Positions 53,471 through 62,770 of a stretch of 64,000 nucleotides of DNA are shown piece after piece; the first letter of the stretch is position 1; the number at the start of each line of letters is the position of its first letter. Origin of the DNA: Ferruginibacter sp. (GTDB lineage: Bacteria; Bacteroidota; Bacteroidia; Chitinophagales; Chitinophagaceae); assembly GCF_028288465.1 (NCBI RefSeq), contig NZ_JAQBNR010000024.1, positions 1-64,000 of the forward strand, in the 5' to 3' direction. The notes under the pieces were generated by a model, which worked only from the letters and a program-made list of their open reading frames with translations, made no database searches and was not told where the DNA came from. The translations under genes were made by a program, and so were the position numbers.

Positions 53471-54520
53471 CTATCCCATTTTTAAATCCAGGGCTTTTCT
53501 TTCTGCACCCACTTTTCTTGATGCCGCTAAAAACTTTCTGCCCCTGCTAAACGACCAGGGTAAAGCACCTTGTTGCCTGTTATAATTACTGATCTGGTAC
53601 AGTGCTTTCCAATGCTTTAATATTTCTTTGTAAGCACCCAATAAAGTATATCCTGTATCGTAAAAATGATTTGGTTCTGCACCACAACCATTGTATTCCA
53701 AAATGGTGAAATTTTTACCTGCCTTCAGGTCTTCCACATTGCTGCACATAATATCGTACCTGCCATAATAAAACTCATTCCCTGTACTGCTGATACCATC
53801 AAACAAAGCGGTGAGCTGGTCATCTATAGCATGCTTTAAATTCACAAAACGGGCGCCACGGTTATGGTTAGCAGCATAACTGAGCAGGTATCTTTCCCCT
53901 TCCGGTATAACCTGCAGCCAGTTTTCCTTGTGCTTTGATTCCAGCAAAGCAAGCTGTTTATTACCCTTGGGATGCTGCATCACAAGGCGCTGCAATGTAT
54001 CAGTTCCATTGCCAGTTACCTGCAGCGGCATTTTATGTAAAAAACCAGTAACTACTCCCCTGCTCTCTTTGGGATGGCGGATGTAAAATACACTCACTTC
54101 CATGGGATATTGCACCAGTTGCTGTACAATATAGTCCCATGGCATCAAAGTGTGATAGTGTATTAATTCATTTTGGTTATTGATTTTCCTTAAAAGAACG
54201 CCCTGTTCGCCCACTTCCGGCTTTACTATAAAAGGAAAGTTGATATTGTGGGTTGTTAATTGCTGTTCAACAGATGAAATGGCTTCGTTTGCTGAAACAA
54301 AAAATGTAGGTGGGTAAAGTTCTTTAGGCAACAAATCATACATCTCTTTTTTGGGCTCTCCTTCCAATCCACCAAAAGTAATTTTAGGATTACTGGAAGT
54401 AAAAAACCACACTGCACGTGACCTGATGATATACCACAGCCAGAATACAGACAATGGTGCGTATAATATTCCAAATGGCCATGCTTCCCAGTTTGTAATG
54501 CGGTGTAAAATGTTTTTCAC
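53471..54520 (-). CDS. ATP-grasp domain enzyme with N-terminal membrane segment
   Basis: 349 residues, GTG start at 54520. An N-terminal hydrophobic helix (~17-35) precedes an ATP-grasp fold: FPFIVKPEVGEQGVLLRKI is the glycine-rich loop with its Lys, and TILEYNGCGAEPNHFYD supplies the Mg-binding Glu/Asn. ATP-grasp enzymes ligate a carboxylate to an amine or similar nucleophile. Many Bacteroidota annotate this as a D-Ala-D-Ala ligase, but it is not a close match to Ddl. It is convergent with the type III PKS operon and may or may not be part of it. Confidence 0.82.
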   Translation of the reverse strand: MKNILHRITNWEAWPFGILYAPLSVFWLWYIIRSRAVWFFTSSNPKITFGGLEGEPKKEMYDLLPKELYPPTFFVSANEAISSVEQQLTTHNINFPFIVKPEVGEQGVLLRKINNQNELIHYHTLMPWDYIVQQLVQYPMEVSVFYIRHPKESRGVVTGFLHKMPLQVTGNGTDTLQRLVMQHPKGNKQLALLESKHKENWLQVIPEGERYLLSYAANHNRGARFVNLKHAIDDQLTALFDGISSTGNEFYYGRYDIMCSNVEDLKAGKNFTILEYNGCGAEPNHFYDTGYTLLGAYKEILKHWKALYQISNYNRQQGALPWSFSRGRKFLAASRKVGAERKALDLKMG

Positions 54521-54591
54521 TAGATAAGTTGTCAGTCAAAATTAACCACTTCCCTGCAAATAAACACCCTTACAAAACAATGAACATTTAA

Positions 54592-54599
54592 TACATTTG
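54592..54599 (+). promoter_or_regulatory. Promoter -7 box for Fe-S protein gene
   Basis: TAcaTTTG followed by C, 20 bases before the ATG at 54620. No TTG at normal -33 distance. Confidence 0.45.
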
Positions 54600-54619
54600 C
54601 TATACTCAACTCAAAATGT

Positions 54620-55396
54620 ATGCAGGTACCAACAATGGCGGCCATGACGGCAAAAGGCGAAAGTCCGGAAGTATTATTTTGGGTTGGCTGTGCAGGCAGC
54701 TTTGACCAGCGGGCGCAAAAAATTACCAAAGCCTTTGTTACCATTCTGGACCGGTTGAAAATCAGCTACGCCATATTGGGCAAAGAAGAAATGTGTACGG
54801 GAGATCCGGCAAGAAGGGCCGGTAATGAATTTATGTTTCAAATGATGGCTTACCAGAACATACAGGTGTTGAACGGCTACAATGTTAAAAAAATCGTGAC
54901 TGCATGCCCGCATTGTTTTAATACTTTAAAAAATGAATACCCCGAATTAGGCGGCAATTACGAAGTGGTACATCACACCAGTTTTTTACAACTATTAATT
55001 GACGAGGGGAAAATAAAACTGCGGGAAAACGGCAGCTTTAAAGGAAAAAAAATTACCTATCACGACAGCTGTTATCTTGGGCGGGCAAATAATATTTATG
55101 AGGCGCCTCGGAAGGTATTGGAAGCATTGGATGCCGAACTGGTGGAGATGAAACGCTGTCGCAGCAATGGTTTGTGCTGTGGTGCCGGTGGCGCCCAGAT
55201 GTTTAAGGAAGAGGAAAAGGGAGACATCCGCATTAACCAGGAAAGAATAAAAGATGCGCTGGAAACAGGTGCAACCATTATTGCCGCGGCATGCCCTTTT
55301 TGCAATACCATGATGACAGATGGCGTAAAAAACAGTAATAAGGAAGAAGATATTCAGGTGCTGGATATTGCTGAGCTTATTGCCGCAAGTTTATAA
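54620..55396 (+). CDS. CCG-domain (Fe-S)-binding protein
   Basis: 258 residues with two cysteine-rich CCG domains (HdrB/GlpC type). FWVGCAGSFD and TACPHCFNTLKNEYP lie in the first half; YHDSCYLGR and RSNGLCCGAGGAQMF, plus AACPFCNTMM, are in the second. These domains bind a non-cubane or [4Fe-4S] cluster and pass electrons in heterodisulfide-, lactate- or glycolate-oxidising complexes. The usual partner subunit is not adjacent. It is followed after 12 bases by the GCSTD-motif protein. Confidence 0.9.
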   Translation: MQVPTMAAMTAKGESPEVLFWVGCAGSFDQRAQKITKAFVTILDRLKISYAILGKEEMCTGDPARRAGNEFMFQMMAYQNIQVLNGYNVKKIVTACPHCFNTLKNEYPELGGNYEVVHHTSFLQLLIDEGKIKLRENGSFKGKKITYHDSCYLGRANNIYEAPRKVLEALDAELVEMKRCRSNGLCCGAGGAQMFKEEEKGDIRINQERIKDALETGATIIAAACPFCNTMMTDGVKNSNKEEDIQVLDIAELIAASL

Positions 55397-55408
55397 TAAT
55401 TTTGTAGT

Positions 55409-55933
55409 ATGAATATCAATTTTAAAGAACAGATACCAGCCGATTTTTTACCGTCCTCCAGGGTGTGGATTTACCAGTGCAGCCGCTTGTTTTTTTTAAG
55501 CGAGGCATTGCAGATAGAAGAGATTCTGGAACAATTTGTAAGTAGCTGGAAAAGTCACGGGGCAACCGTAAAAGGATATGGCAACTTATTTTTTGGACAG
55601 TTTATTGTGCTGATGGCGGACGAATCTGCAGCCGGTGTTAGTGGCTGCAGTACCGACAGTTCGGTACATGTAATCAAAGAAATTGAAAAGTTGTTTAAAG
55701 TAGATTTATTCGACCGGCAATCGCTTGCTTTTATAATAAAAGATAAAGTACAACTGCTGCCGTTATCGCAGTTGAATTATGCTGTTGAAAACAATTTTAT
55801 TGATGGGTCTACTATTTATTTCAATAATACTGTTACCTCAAAACAGGAATTACTCCAAAACTGGATGGTTCCCGTTAAAGACAGCTGGCTTGCAAAACGC
55901 ATCAATCACCTGTTGGTAACGGGCACTGAATAA
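55409..55933 (+). CDS. Conserved Bacteroidota protein with GCSTDSSV motif
   Basis: 174 residues. The family is often labelled 'ABC transporter ATPase', yet no Walker A, Walker B or LSGGQ motif is present, so that label is not supported. Conserved features are VWIYQCSRLFF and SGCSTDSSVHVIKEIE. It is 12 bases downstream of the Fe-S protein and presumably co-transcribed. It might help assemble or regulate that protein (inference). Confidence 0.75.
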   Translation: MNINFKEQIPADFLPSSRVWIYQCSRLFFLSEALQIEEILEQFVSSWKSHGATVKGYGNLFFGQFIVLMADESAAGVSGCSTDSSVHVIKEIEKLFKVDLFDRQSLAFIIKDKVQLLPLSQLNYAVENNFIDGSTIYFNNTVTSKQELLQNWMVPVKDSWLAKRINHLLVTGTE

Positions 55934-56596
55934 CTATTTTTCAGAGGGATTTTTTCTGCCGTTGTTTAATTTTTCTATGGTAGATTTTAACCTGGCTGTT
56001 CTTGTATCCTCTTTTTTGGATCCGGTTATCCAAACAACATATTCCTTTTTATTGGTAAAAGAAAGGCCGTCAAAAAATTGCCTGGCCGTGGCATTTTCAG
56101 TAAATAATTCTTCCAGCTCCGGCGGTGTAGTTATTACTCTTGCGTGGGTATCAACATAGTCCAGTTGAACTGAATCTTCAAAAATATGTTTCACCTTTTC
56201 AGCCTTCTTAAAACGCATGGCGCACCATACATGATCCAGCGAAATCATCCTGACACCTTCATATCCTAACTGGGCTACGCATTCCCAATTGCAGTCTCTG
56301 GATAAATCGCTTACAATTTTCGATGTCTGCTTGGGATAAGCAATCCAAAGTTTCGCATCTTCATTTAATGCTGGCAACACGTCTTTTAAAATATCTCTTA
56401 GCTGCTGCTTACTGATGGCGAAAACTAAGGCGAAATCAATCTTTTTAATTTTTAAAAGCGGGGTGATATTCTTGGCAAATGATAATTTGATAAACTGTTT
56501 TTCAATGGTGGACGGCAGACCTTGTATCAACAGATTTCTTTCATCCTTTAACTGAAGTTTTTCTAAAATTGTTTGTGACGGTACTAATACTTCCAT
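55934..56596 (-). CDS. YdeI/OmpD-associated family protein
   Basis: 220 residues. The C-terminal ~70 residues (TPPELEELFTENATARQFFDGLSFTNKKEYVVWI) match the YdeI/OmpD-associated family, while the N-terminal ~120 residues form a separate alpha/beta region (LRDILKDVLPALNEDAKLWIAYPKQ). It abuts the convergent GCSTD gene with no gap. Function unknown. Confidence 0.78.
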   Translation of the reverse strand: MEVLVPSQTILEKLQLKDERNLLIQGLPSTIEKQFIKLSFAKNITPLLKIKKIDFALVFAISKQQLRDILKDVLPALNEDAKLWIAYPKQTSKIVSDLSRDCNWECVAQLGYEGVRMISLDHVWCAMRFKKAEKVKHIFEDSVQLDYVDTHARVITTPPELEELFTENATARQFFDGLSFTNKKEYVVWITGSKKEDTRTARLKSTIEKLNNGRKNPSEK

Positions 56597-56747
56597 AATT
56601 AAAATGATTTAAACAGGTGGTAAAAATAGATTACCTGTACATACACTAATAGGTATAGTAAGGAGTTTTTAAAAAGAAATGGATAATACTGCGACAAAAA
56701 TGTAATTGGAATGCGCAAAGTTACCGCTTTTTTTGGAACGGCAAATA

Positions 56748-56774
56748 AAAAGACCCTCCTGAAGGAAGGTCTTT
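56748..56774 (-). terminator. Terminator after M48 protease gene
   Basis: On the minus strand agaccttcct-tc-aggagggtct forms a 9- to 10-bp stem with one mismatch, then TTTTTATTTG. It sits 22 bases after the M48 stop codon. Confidence 0.8.
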
Positions 56775-56795
56775 TATTCACAACTAAATTCAATT

Positions 56796-57599
56796 TTATT
56801 TTACAGGCTTGTAGTAACTCAATGCCTCATTCATGAATCCCTTTATTTTCTCAATTCTGTTGGCATCTGCAGGATGCGTACTTAGTAATTCAGGTGGTTT
56901 CTGCCCTCCGCTGGCTGCAGCCATTCTTTCCCAAAAAGTAACTGCTTCCCTGGGATTATAGCCTGCCATAGCAGCGAATATCAATCCAAAATGATCGGCC
57001 TCATACTCCTGGCTCCGGGAATTGGGAAGCGAATAACCTAGTTGACTCCCGGGTCCATATACAGTATTAAAGATGCTATTTACTTTGGGATTATTAGCGG
57101 TAGCAACGTTTACAAGCGAACCAAGTCCCTGCGTAAGCATTTCCTGGCTCATCCGCTCGTTTCCATGCCTGGCCACAGCATGGGTAATTTCATGCCCTAA
57201 CACAATAGCCAATGCTGCTTCATTTTGGGTAACCGGCAACAGGCCGGTATATACTACCACTTTCCCCCCCGGCATACACCAGGCATTTACTTCTTTGTTG
57301 TCTACCAGGTTAAATTCCCAGTTGTAGCCCGATAATACGTCTCCCTTACCTTGTTTGGTGTAGTATTCTGTAATTGCTGAGGCAATTCTTGACCCTACTC
57401 TGCGGACCATCTCTGCATCTTTACTAGCACCTGTACTTACAACCTTGTTTTGGGAAAGGAAGGTTTTATATTCTGTTAAGGCCATTTCCTGCAACTGGCT
57501 TTCCGGCAATAAACTTAGTTGCCTGCGCCCTGTTACTGCATTCCGGCTGCATGCTGCAAAAACAGAAGTAGCAACCAATAGAAAAATTATTTTTTTCAT
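56796..57599 (-). CDS. M48 family metalloprotease lipoprotein
   Basis: 267 residues. The lipobox is VFAAC (Cys17). The zinc motif is HEITH (136-140), and the third ligand Glu is in SQEYEADHFG. It is the short single-domain form without the TPR part of BepA/LoiP. Such lipoproteins act as outer-membrane quality-control proteases in the periplasm. The gene is isolated by its terminator. Confidence 0.92.
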   Translation of the reverse strand: MKKIIFLLVATSVFAACSRNAVTGRRQLSLLPESQLQEMALTEYKTFLSQNKVVSTGASKDAEMVRRVGSRIASAITEYYTKQGKGDVLSGYNWEFNLVDNKEVNAWCMPGGKVVVYTGLLPVTQNEAALAIVLGHEITHAVARHGNERMSQEMLTQGLGSLVNVATANNPKVNSIFNTVYGPGSQLGYSLPNSRSQEYEADHFGLIFAAMAGYNPREAVTFWERMAAASGGQKPPELLSTHPADANRIEKIKGFMNEALSYYKPVK

Positions 57600-57700
57600 T
57601 GTGATATATTTTTATCCTACACAAAACAATTGGTGTACCAATTTAGCCTGCAGCAGTTTGCAAACATTATTTATCAATATGACGAAGATTTGGAAAGGCT

Positions 57701-58348
57701 TCATTTTCGCCGGGCACGACGTCTGTCCCGGTACTTTAAGATGGGAATACGGCTTTCGTTACCACGAAGGATTTTCACTATGTTTTTCTGGTGGGTAAGA
57801 ATGATCATAGCGGCTACCAGTACGGCGAATATTCTGTATATAGTCACATCATCATTCCAAATCCACAAAACGCATATGGGTAAAAAAAGACCCGCTAATA
57901 TCGAACTAAGGGAGACGTATCTGGTAAAAAATAACACCAGCAAAAACACACCTACACAGCTGGCAGCAATAACAGGTTGTATTGCCAGCATCATTCCGAA
58001 TAAGGTTGCTACACCTTTACCGCCTCTGAATTGAGCAAAAATGGGAAATACATGTCCCAATACTGAAGATAGTCCCAGTCCAACCATCAAATTGGTTCTC
58101 GCCCATTCGTCATGTAAATAAGAAGGTAAAAAGTAGAAAAGGCAAACAGCCGTTACACCCTTGATTATATCTATGATCATTACAATCGTTCCATACTGCG
58201 AACCCAATACCCTGAAAGTATTGGTAGCGCCCATGTTTCCGCTTCCATAATCGCGTATATCCACGCCAAAAAAGCTTTTGCTAACAATTAAAGCGGTTGG
58301 TATAGAACCAATAAAGTAAGCAATGATTAATAATAATAATTCTTTCAT
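57701..58348 (-). CDS. plsY: Acyl-phosphate:glycerol-3-phosphate acyltransferase
   Basis: 215 residues, five predicted helices. The three PlsY motifs are visible: GSGNMGATNTFRVLG, GLSSVLGHVFPIFAQFRGGKGVAT and SSILAGLFLPI-like. It makes lysophosphatidic acid from acyl-phosphate and G3P. It has a promoter-like box 24 bases before the ATG. Confidence 0.94.
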   Translation of the reverse strand: MKELLLLIIAYFIGSIPTALIVSKSFFGVDIRDYGSGNMGATNTFRVLGSQYGTIVMIIDIIKGVTAVCLFYFLPSYLHDEWARTNLMVGLGLSSVLGHVFPIFAQFRGGKGVATLFGMMLAIQPVIAASCVGVFLLVLFFTRYVSLSSILAGLFLPICVLWIWNDDVTIYRIFAVLVAAMIILTHQKNIVKILRGNESRIPILKYRDRRRARRK

Positions 58349-58372
58349 CGTTTCTTTAGTGAGTTGAGTTTA

Positions 58373-58380
58373 CAAATATA
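58373..58380 (-). promoter_or_regulatory. Promoter -7 box for plsY
   Basis: The minus strand reads TAtaTTTG, 24 bases before the ATG. Confidence 0.45.
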
Positions 58381-58432
58381 TTGAATTATCCTTTTCAGCA
58401 GTCATTTTTAATCATCACATTAAACCATAACG

Positions 58433-59248
58433 CTATTTTATAACTTCCATGGTAATCCAGTTGCCATCTTGATGGGTGGAAACATACTGAAGCCCACGAG
58501 CGGCAACATTTTCCTTCATGGTACCCTCATCTGCTTTTAAAAAACCACTAAAAATAATCTGACACCCAGGCGATGCAACCAATTTAATGGCGTCAAGATT
58601 AGCTGTGATTACATTGAGATTGATATTGGCCAAAATAATGTCATATTTTTTAACGACCGGAATGCTATTATGTTGCTCAATCACAACGTTGGTACAACTA
58701 TTTTGTATGATATTTTCCGTGGCATTGTTGATACTCCATTCATCATTGTCAACTGCGAGCACGGCAGCAGCCCCAAGCTTCTCCGCCAGGATAGCTAAAA
58801 TTCCTGTTCCGGTACCAAAGTCCAATACCTGTTTGCCTTCAAAATCAATTGATGACATTCGTTCAATAACCAAATGGGTGGTGGCATGGTGGCCTGTGCC
58901 AAAACTCATTTTAGGCGTGATAATAATTTCATACTTTACCTGTTTAATGGGTTGATGAAAATGCGCCCGTATGGCAACGAAATCATTTACCACAACAGGT
59001 TCAAAGCTTTCTTCCCATTGCTGGTTCCAGTTAGTGTTTTCGATGGTTGCAGCGGTGTACGCAACCGTCTCAAACAATTGGATAACACCTGCAAAATCCG
59101 TGTCGCTGAATTTCTCCTGCTGAATAAAAGCATGTAAATAAGTGTCGGTCTCTTCAAAACCTTCAAATCCCAGGTCACTCAATAAGGCAACCAATTGTTC
59201 GGATTCGCCGGAGTTTGTTATTTCAAAATCAAATGATAAATACTGCAT
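58433..59248 (-). CDS. prmA: Ribosomal protein L11 methyltransferase
   Basis: 271 residues. VLDFGTGTGILAILAEKLGAAAVLAVDND holds the SAM-binding motif; DIILANINLNVI is the catalytic-site NPP-like motif of PrmA, here NINL. It methylates L11 of the ribosome. Confidence 0.88.
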   Translation of the reverse strand: MQYLSFDFEITNSGESEQLVALLSDLGFEGFEETDTYLHAFIQQEKFSDTDFAGVIQLFETVAYTAATIENTNWNQQWEESFEPVVVNDFVAIRAHFHQPIKQVKYEIIITPKMSFGTGHHATTHLVIERMSSIDFEGKQVLDFGTGTGILAILAEKLGAAAVLAVDNDEWSINNATENIIQNSCTNVVIEQHNSIPVVKKYDIILANINLNVITANLDAIKLVASPGCQIIFSGFLKADEGTMKENVAARGLQYVSTHQDGNWITMEVIK

Positions 59249-59370
59249 GTAAAAATTGGGGGCTTATATCGCTGGTGCGAAAGATAATTTGATGAGCCTG
59301 CAATGTAGGCAAAATGAATACAGGTAAGCCGATTTAATACTGCCCGGCTTGCGTTGATTAAATAAAAAAA

Positions 59371-59394
59371 ACTCCGGAGTTTGATTTCCGGAGT
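59371..59394 (-). terminator. Terminator after pnp
   Basis: actccgga / tccggagt (8 bp, loop gtttgatt). Read on the minus strand it is followed by an eight-T run. It lies 40 bases beyond the pnp stop. Confidence 0.85.
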
Positions 59395-59433
59395 ACTAAA
59401 TATATTTCAATGTGAATTAATGCCGGTTGATGC

Positions 59434-61563
59434 CTACCCTTTGGGCTGTGCTTCAGGTTTTGGCATCAGCGCTTTACGGCTCAATTTAAATTTGCCGGTA
59501 CGCTGATCAATTTCAAGCAATTTAACTTTTACCCTGTCGCCTTCTTTAAAGATGCCGTCCATTGTTTCCAGGCGCTTCCAGCTTATTTCACTGATGTGCA
59601 ATAACCCTTCTTTTTTAGGAAGAAACTCTACAAAAGCACCAAACTCTTTAATACTTTTCACAGTCCCTTCATAAGTATCCCCTACTACCGGTACAGCTAC
59701 CAATCCCTTAATCCAGTTTACAGCCTTATCCAGGCTTTCTTTGGAGGCGGAGAATACGCTTACTTCACCAACATTGTTTACTTCTTCGATATTAATGGTA
59801 GCGCCAGTTTCACGCTGCATTTCCTGTATCACTTTACCACCCGGCCCTATCACTGCGCCAATATATTCCTTATCAATTGTAAGTTTAACCATTCTCGGAG
59901 CATGTGGTTTCACATCTTCCCTGTGCGCAGGCATACAGGCATACATTGCATCCAGTATGTGCAAACGTCCCTTACGTGCCTGCTCCAATGCCTGGCGCAT
60001 AATATCCATGCTTAAACCATCTACTTTTATATCCATCTGTACACCACAAATACCATCACGTGTTCCGGTAACTTTAAAATCCATATCTCCCAGGTGATCT
60101 TCGTCGCCTAAGATATCTGTCAATACGGCAAATTTTCCTTCCTTGGTAATTAGGCCCATTGCAACCCCGCTAACATGCTTTTTAATGGGAACACCTGCAT
60201 CCATCAATGCCAGTGAACCTGCACAAACTGTAGCCATTGAAGAAGAACCATTTGATTCCAGAATATCACTAACAACCCTTACAGTATATGGATAATCTTT
60301 ACCGGGCATCATTTGTTTTAATGAACGCATAGCCAGGTTACCATGACCAACTTCCCTGCGGCCTACGCCTCTCATCATTTTTACTTCACCGGTAGAAAAC
60401 GGAGGGAAGTTATAATGCAGGATGAATTTAGTATAGTCAGATTTGAAAGCGCTTTCTACGAGCAACTCGTCCAAAGGTGTTCCAAAAGTTACTGTAGTCA
60501 GTGACTGGGTTTCTCCCCTGGTAAACAATGCAGATCCGTGTGGTGTTGGCAAAATACTGGTTTCCATATCCAGCTGGCGAATATCTTCAGTACCCCTTCC
60601 ATCTAAACGCTTTCTGTCGTTCAGGATCATGTCCCTTACAACATTGTATTGCAATTCACCAAAATAATGACCTATCAGGCCCTTATCTTCAGCAGGCAAT
60701 TCTTCTCCCAGAAATTCTTTTACTTCTTTTTTCAAAGCATCAAAAGCATCGCTTCTTTCATGTTTTGCAGAGGCAGCTGATGAAATGGCATACATTTTAT
60801 CTTTTGCAAAAGCGATAATTTTTTCATTCAACTCTTCGTTGCGGTAAGGCTTGGTGTATTCTCTTTTTGCCGTAATCCCCAATGCTGCCCTTAAGTCTGC
60901 CTGAGCCTTGATCTGGATGCGGATGGCGTCATGCGCCAGTTCCAAAGCCTTTACCAGGTCTTCCTCCTGGCACTCTTTGGCTTCACCTTCCACCATCATG
61001 ATGTTCTTTTCAGTAGCGGCAATGATGAATTCAAGATCACATTCTGCCAGTTCGCTACGACTTGGATTGATAATGAATGCGCCGTTCTTTTTTGCGATAC
61101 GCACTTCAGAAATAATTTCCTGGATAGGAATATCAGAAACGGCTAATGCTGCAGAAGCTGCGAGGCAAGCCAATGCATCCGGTAAAACTTCCGCATCACT
61201 CGATACAAGACTGATCAATACCTGTACATCACATAAATAATCTTCCGGAAATAAAGGACGAAGCGCCCTGTCAATTAAACGGCTGGTTAATATTTCGTAA
61301 TCGTTTAAGCGGGCTTCTCTTTTGAAAAAAGAGCCAGGTACGCGACCCGCTGACGAAAATTTTTCCTGGTAATCTACCGATAAAGGGAAAAAATTCTGCC
61401 CCTCTTTTGGTTCTTTATTTGCCACCACGGTAGCCAATAAAATACAATTTCCCTGCTGCACTGTAACCGCACCATCTGCCTGGCGGGCCATTTTACCTGT
61501 TTCAATGGTTACCATACGGCCGCCACCTATATCAAAGGTTACTGATTTAGTTGTTAAACTCAT
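59434..61563 (-). CDS. pnp: Polyribonucleotide nucleotidyltransferase (PNPase)
   Basis: 709 residues. Two RNase PH-like domains are visible, the second with YTKFILHYNFPPFSTGEVKMMRGVGRREVGHGNLA and CGVQMDIKVDGLS. A KH domain (IGAVIGPGGKVIQEMQRETGATINIEE) and an S1 domain (YEGTVKSIKEFGAFVEFLPKKEGLLHISEIS) follow. It degrades RNA with phosphate. It lies downstream of rpsO, the usual gene order. Confidence 0.96.
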   Translation of the reverse strand: MSLTTKSVTFDIGGGRMVTIETGKMARQADGAVTVQQGNCILLATVVANKEPKEGQNFFPLSVDYQEKFSSAGRVPGSFFKREARLNDYEILTSRLIDRALRPLFPEDYLCDVQVLISLVSSDAEVLPDALACLAASAALAVSDIPIQEIISEVRIAKKNGAFIINPSRSELAECDLEFIIAATEKNIMMVEGEAKECQEEDLVKALELAHDAIRIQIKAQADLRAALGITAKREYTKPYRNEELNEKIIAFAKDKMYAISSAASAKHERSDAFDALKKEVKEFLGEELPAEDKGLIGHYFGELQYNVVRDMILNDRKRLDGRGTEDIRQLDMETSILPTPHGSALFTRGETQSLTTVTFGTPLDELLVESAFKSDYTKFILHYNFPPFSTGEVKMMRGVGRREVGHGNLAMRSLKQMMPGKDYPYTVRVVSDILESNGSSSMATVCAGSLALMDAGVPIKKHVSGVAMGLITKEGKFAVLTDILGDEDHLGDMDFKVTGTRDGICGVQMDIKVDGLSMDIMRQALEQARKGRLHILDAMYACMPAHREDVKPHAPRMVKLTIDKEYIGAVIGPGGKVIQEMQRETGATINIEEVNNVGEVSVFSASKESLDKAVNWIKGLVAVPVVGDTYEGTVKSIKEFGAFVEFLPKKEGLLHISEISWKRLETMDGIFKEGDRVKVKLLEIDQRTGKFKLSRKALMPKPEAQPKG

Positions 61564-61605
61564 TATTGTTATTTTATAAAATTATTTAGAAAAGGCATGC
61601 AATTT

Positions 61606-61622
61606 CCCGTTTGAAAAACGGG
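61606..61622 (-). other. Short hairpin in the rpsO-pnp spacer
   Basis: cccgttt-gaa-aaacggg, a perfect 7-bp stem, 43 bases before the pnp start. It may mark a processing site for pnp mRNA. Confidence 0.55.
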
Positions 61623-61635
61623 TATAAATAACAAT

Positions 61636-61667
61636 AATTCCCAACTGTAAAACTATAGTTGGGAATT
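61636..61667 (-). terminator. rpsO hairpin in the rpsO-pnp spacer
   Basis: aattcccaact pairs perfectly with agttgggaatt (11 bp, loop of 10). It is 26 bases after the rpsO stop. On the minus strand it is followed by attgttatttata, a weak T-rich tract, so it may attenuate or process rather than stop transcription. Confidence 0.6.
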
Positions 61668-61692
61668 AATTTATTTAAACATTGTAGTTGTT

Positions 61693-61965
61693 TTATTTAC
61701 GTAGACCTAACTTTTCAATTAAACCTCTGTAGCCTGTCAAATCGTGTTTGCTGAGATAAGTAAGTAAGCGCTTGCGCTGACCCACCATCATCATCAGTCC
61801 ACGCTGAGAAGAGAAGTCTTTTTTGTTGGTTTTAAGATGATCAGAAATATGGTTGATACGCTCTGTTAACAGTGCAACCTGACCCTCAATTGATCCTGTG
61901 TTGGCGGCTTTACCACCAAAGTCTGTAAAAATTTTCGCTTTTTTTTCGATTGTTAAATAAGGCAT
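61693..61965 (-). CDS. rpsO: 30S ribosomal protein S15
   Basis: 90 residues. FGGKAANTGSIEGQVALLTERINHISDHLKTNKKDFSSQRGLMMMVGQRKRLLTYL is the characteristic four-helix sequence of S15, which binds 16S rRNA in the central domain. Gene order rpsO-pnp is as in many bacteria. Confidence 0.97.
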   Translation of the reverse strand: MPYLTIEKKAKIFTDFGGKAANTGSIEGQVALLTERINHISDHLKTNKKDFSSQRGLMMMVGQRKRLLTYLSKHDLTGYRGLIEKLGLRK

Positions 61966-62018
61966 TTCTTTGTTTTTAATAACGTCTTTGTTAAATTATC
62001 TCTTTTTTTATTCGGATG

Positions 62019-62026
62019 CAAAAGTA
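62019..62026 (-). promoter_or_regulatory. Promoter -7 box for rpsO
   Basis: The minus strand reads TActTTTG, 53 bases before the ATG. A second such box (TAacTTTG, minus) lies at 62055-62062. Confidence 0.45.
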
Positions 62027-62177
62027 GGAAAAATATTTGATTTTATTACGATAGCAAAGTTATTTGAATAATAAAGGGTGTTAATGAAAGTGCCGCAATG
62101 GCTTTTACCGGTTGCAGCACTTTTCAGTAGGTTAGAAATATTTATATAAAATGTAAAAAGCTGATTTTCGCCAAATT

Positions 62178-62669
62178 TTAATCCCTGTCCATGGCACTTA
62201 AAAATCTGCTTAATAAAATCACAATCAATAATTGTATCAAGGCCCAAATAAGCGACAGGCTCATAGCCCCGACTTCTTCACCAAATAATAAAAAATGGGT
62301 GATTAATGTAAAAAAAGTACCTAATACATAAGAGTAGTAGCCTGATTTTTTAAAATTCCACATCAGTGCAACACCAATCAGGCACAATAAAGCCGATACA
62401 ATACCACCTACGGAAAATTTTTGAAAATTTTCGGGGGTAAGATTACTGAGCGACAACTGGGAGGCGTCGGCTTTACCAAATAGATTTCTCAACTGAGTTT
62501 TTTGGGTACCGGATTTTATCTGCACTACTTCGGTTTCAGCATTAAAAAATCCAATGGCATTTACAACGATACTGGTGATACTCCCGATAAAGCCAAGTAC
62601 ACATAGAACGGTTAAAAACAAGGGCCTTGGGGGATGTACTTGCGCTGCATTGGTAACTTCTTGGGGCAT
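62178..62669 (-). CDS. Four-helix membrane protein, unknown
   Basis: 163 residues. Four hydrophobic segments (about 17-38, 86-104, 110-130, 135-157) and a hydrophilic loop between the first and second. No recognised domain. It starts just upstream of the divergent Gfo/Idh/MocA gene. Confidence 0.68.
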   Translation of the reverse strand: MPQEVTNAAQVHPPRPLFLTVLCVLGFIGSITSIVVNAIGFFNAETEVVQIKSGTQKTQLRNLFGKADASQLSLSNLTPENFQKFSVGGIVSALLCLIGVALMWNFKKSGYYSYVLGTFFTLITHFLLFGEEVGAMSLSLIWALIQLLIVILLSRFLSAMDRD

Positions 62670-62770
62670 AAGTTGATTGTTTAGTTGTTAAGGTTAGTTG
62701 TTTTTATTGATATTGTATTTATATTTTTCTTTAAAATTATTCAATAATCTGCCATATTTGCCATAATTAT

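Noticed and set aside
55409..55933. ABC transporter ATPase function for the 174-aa protein
   Set aside because: No Walker A, Walker B or signature motif; the name appears to be an inherited database label.
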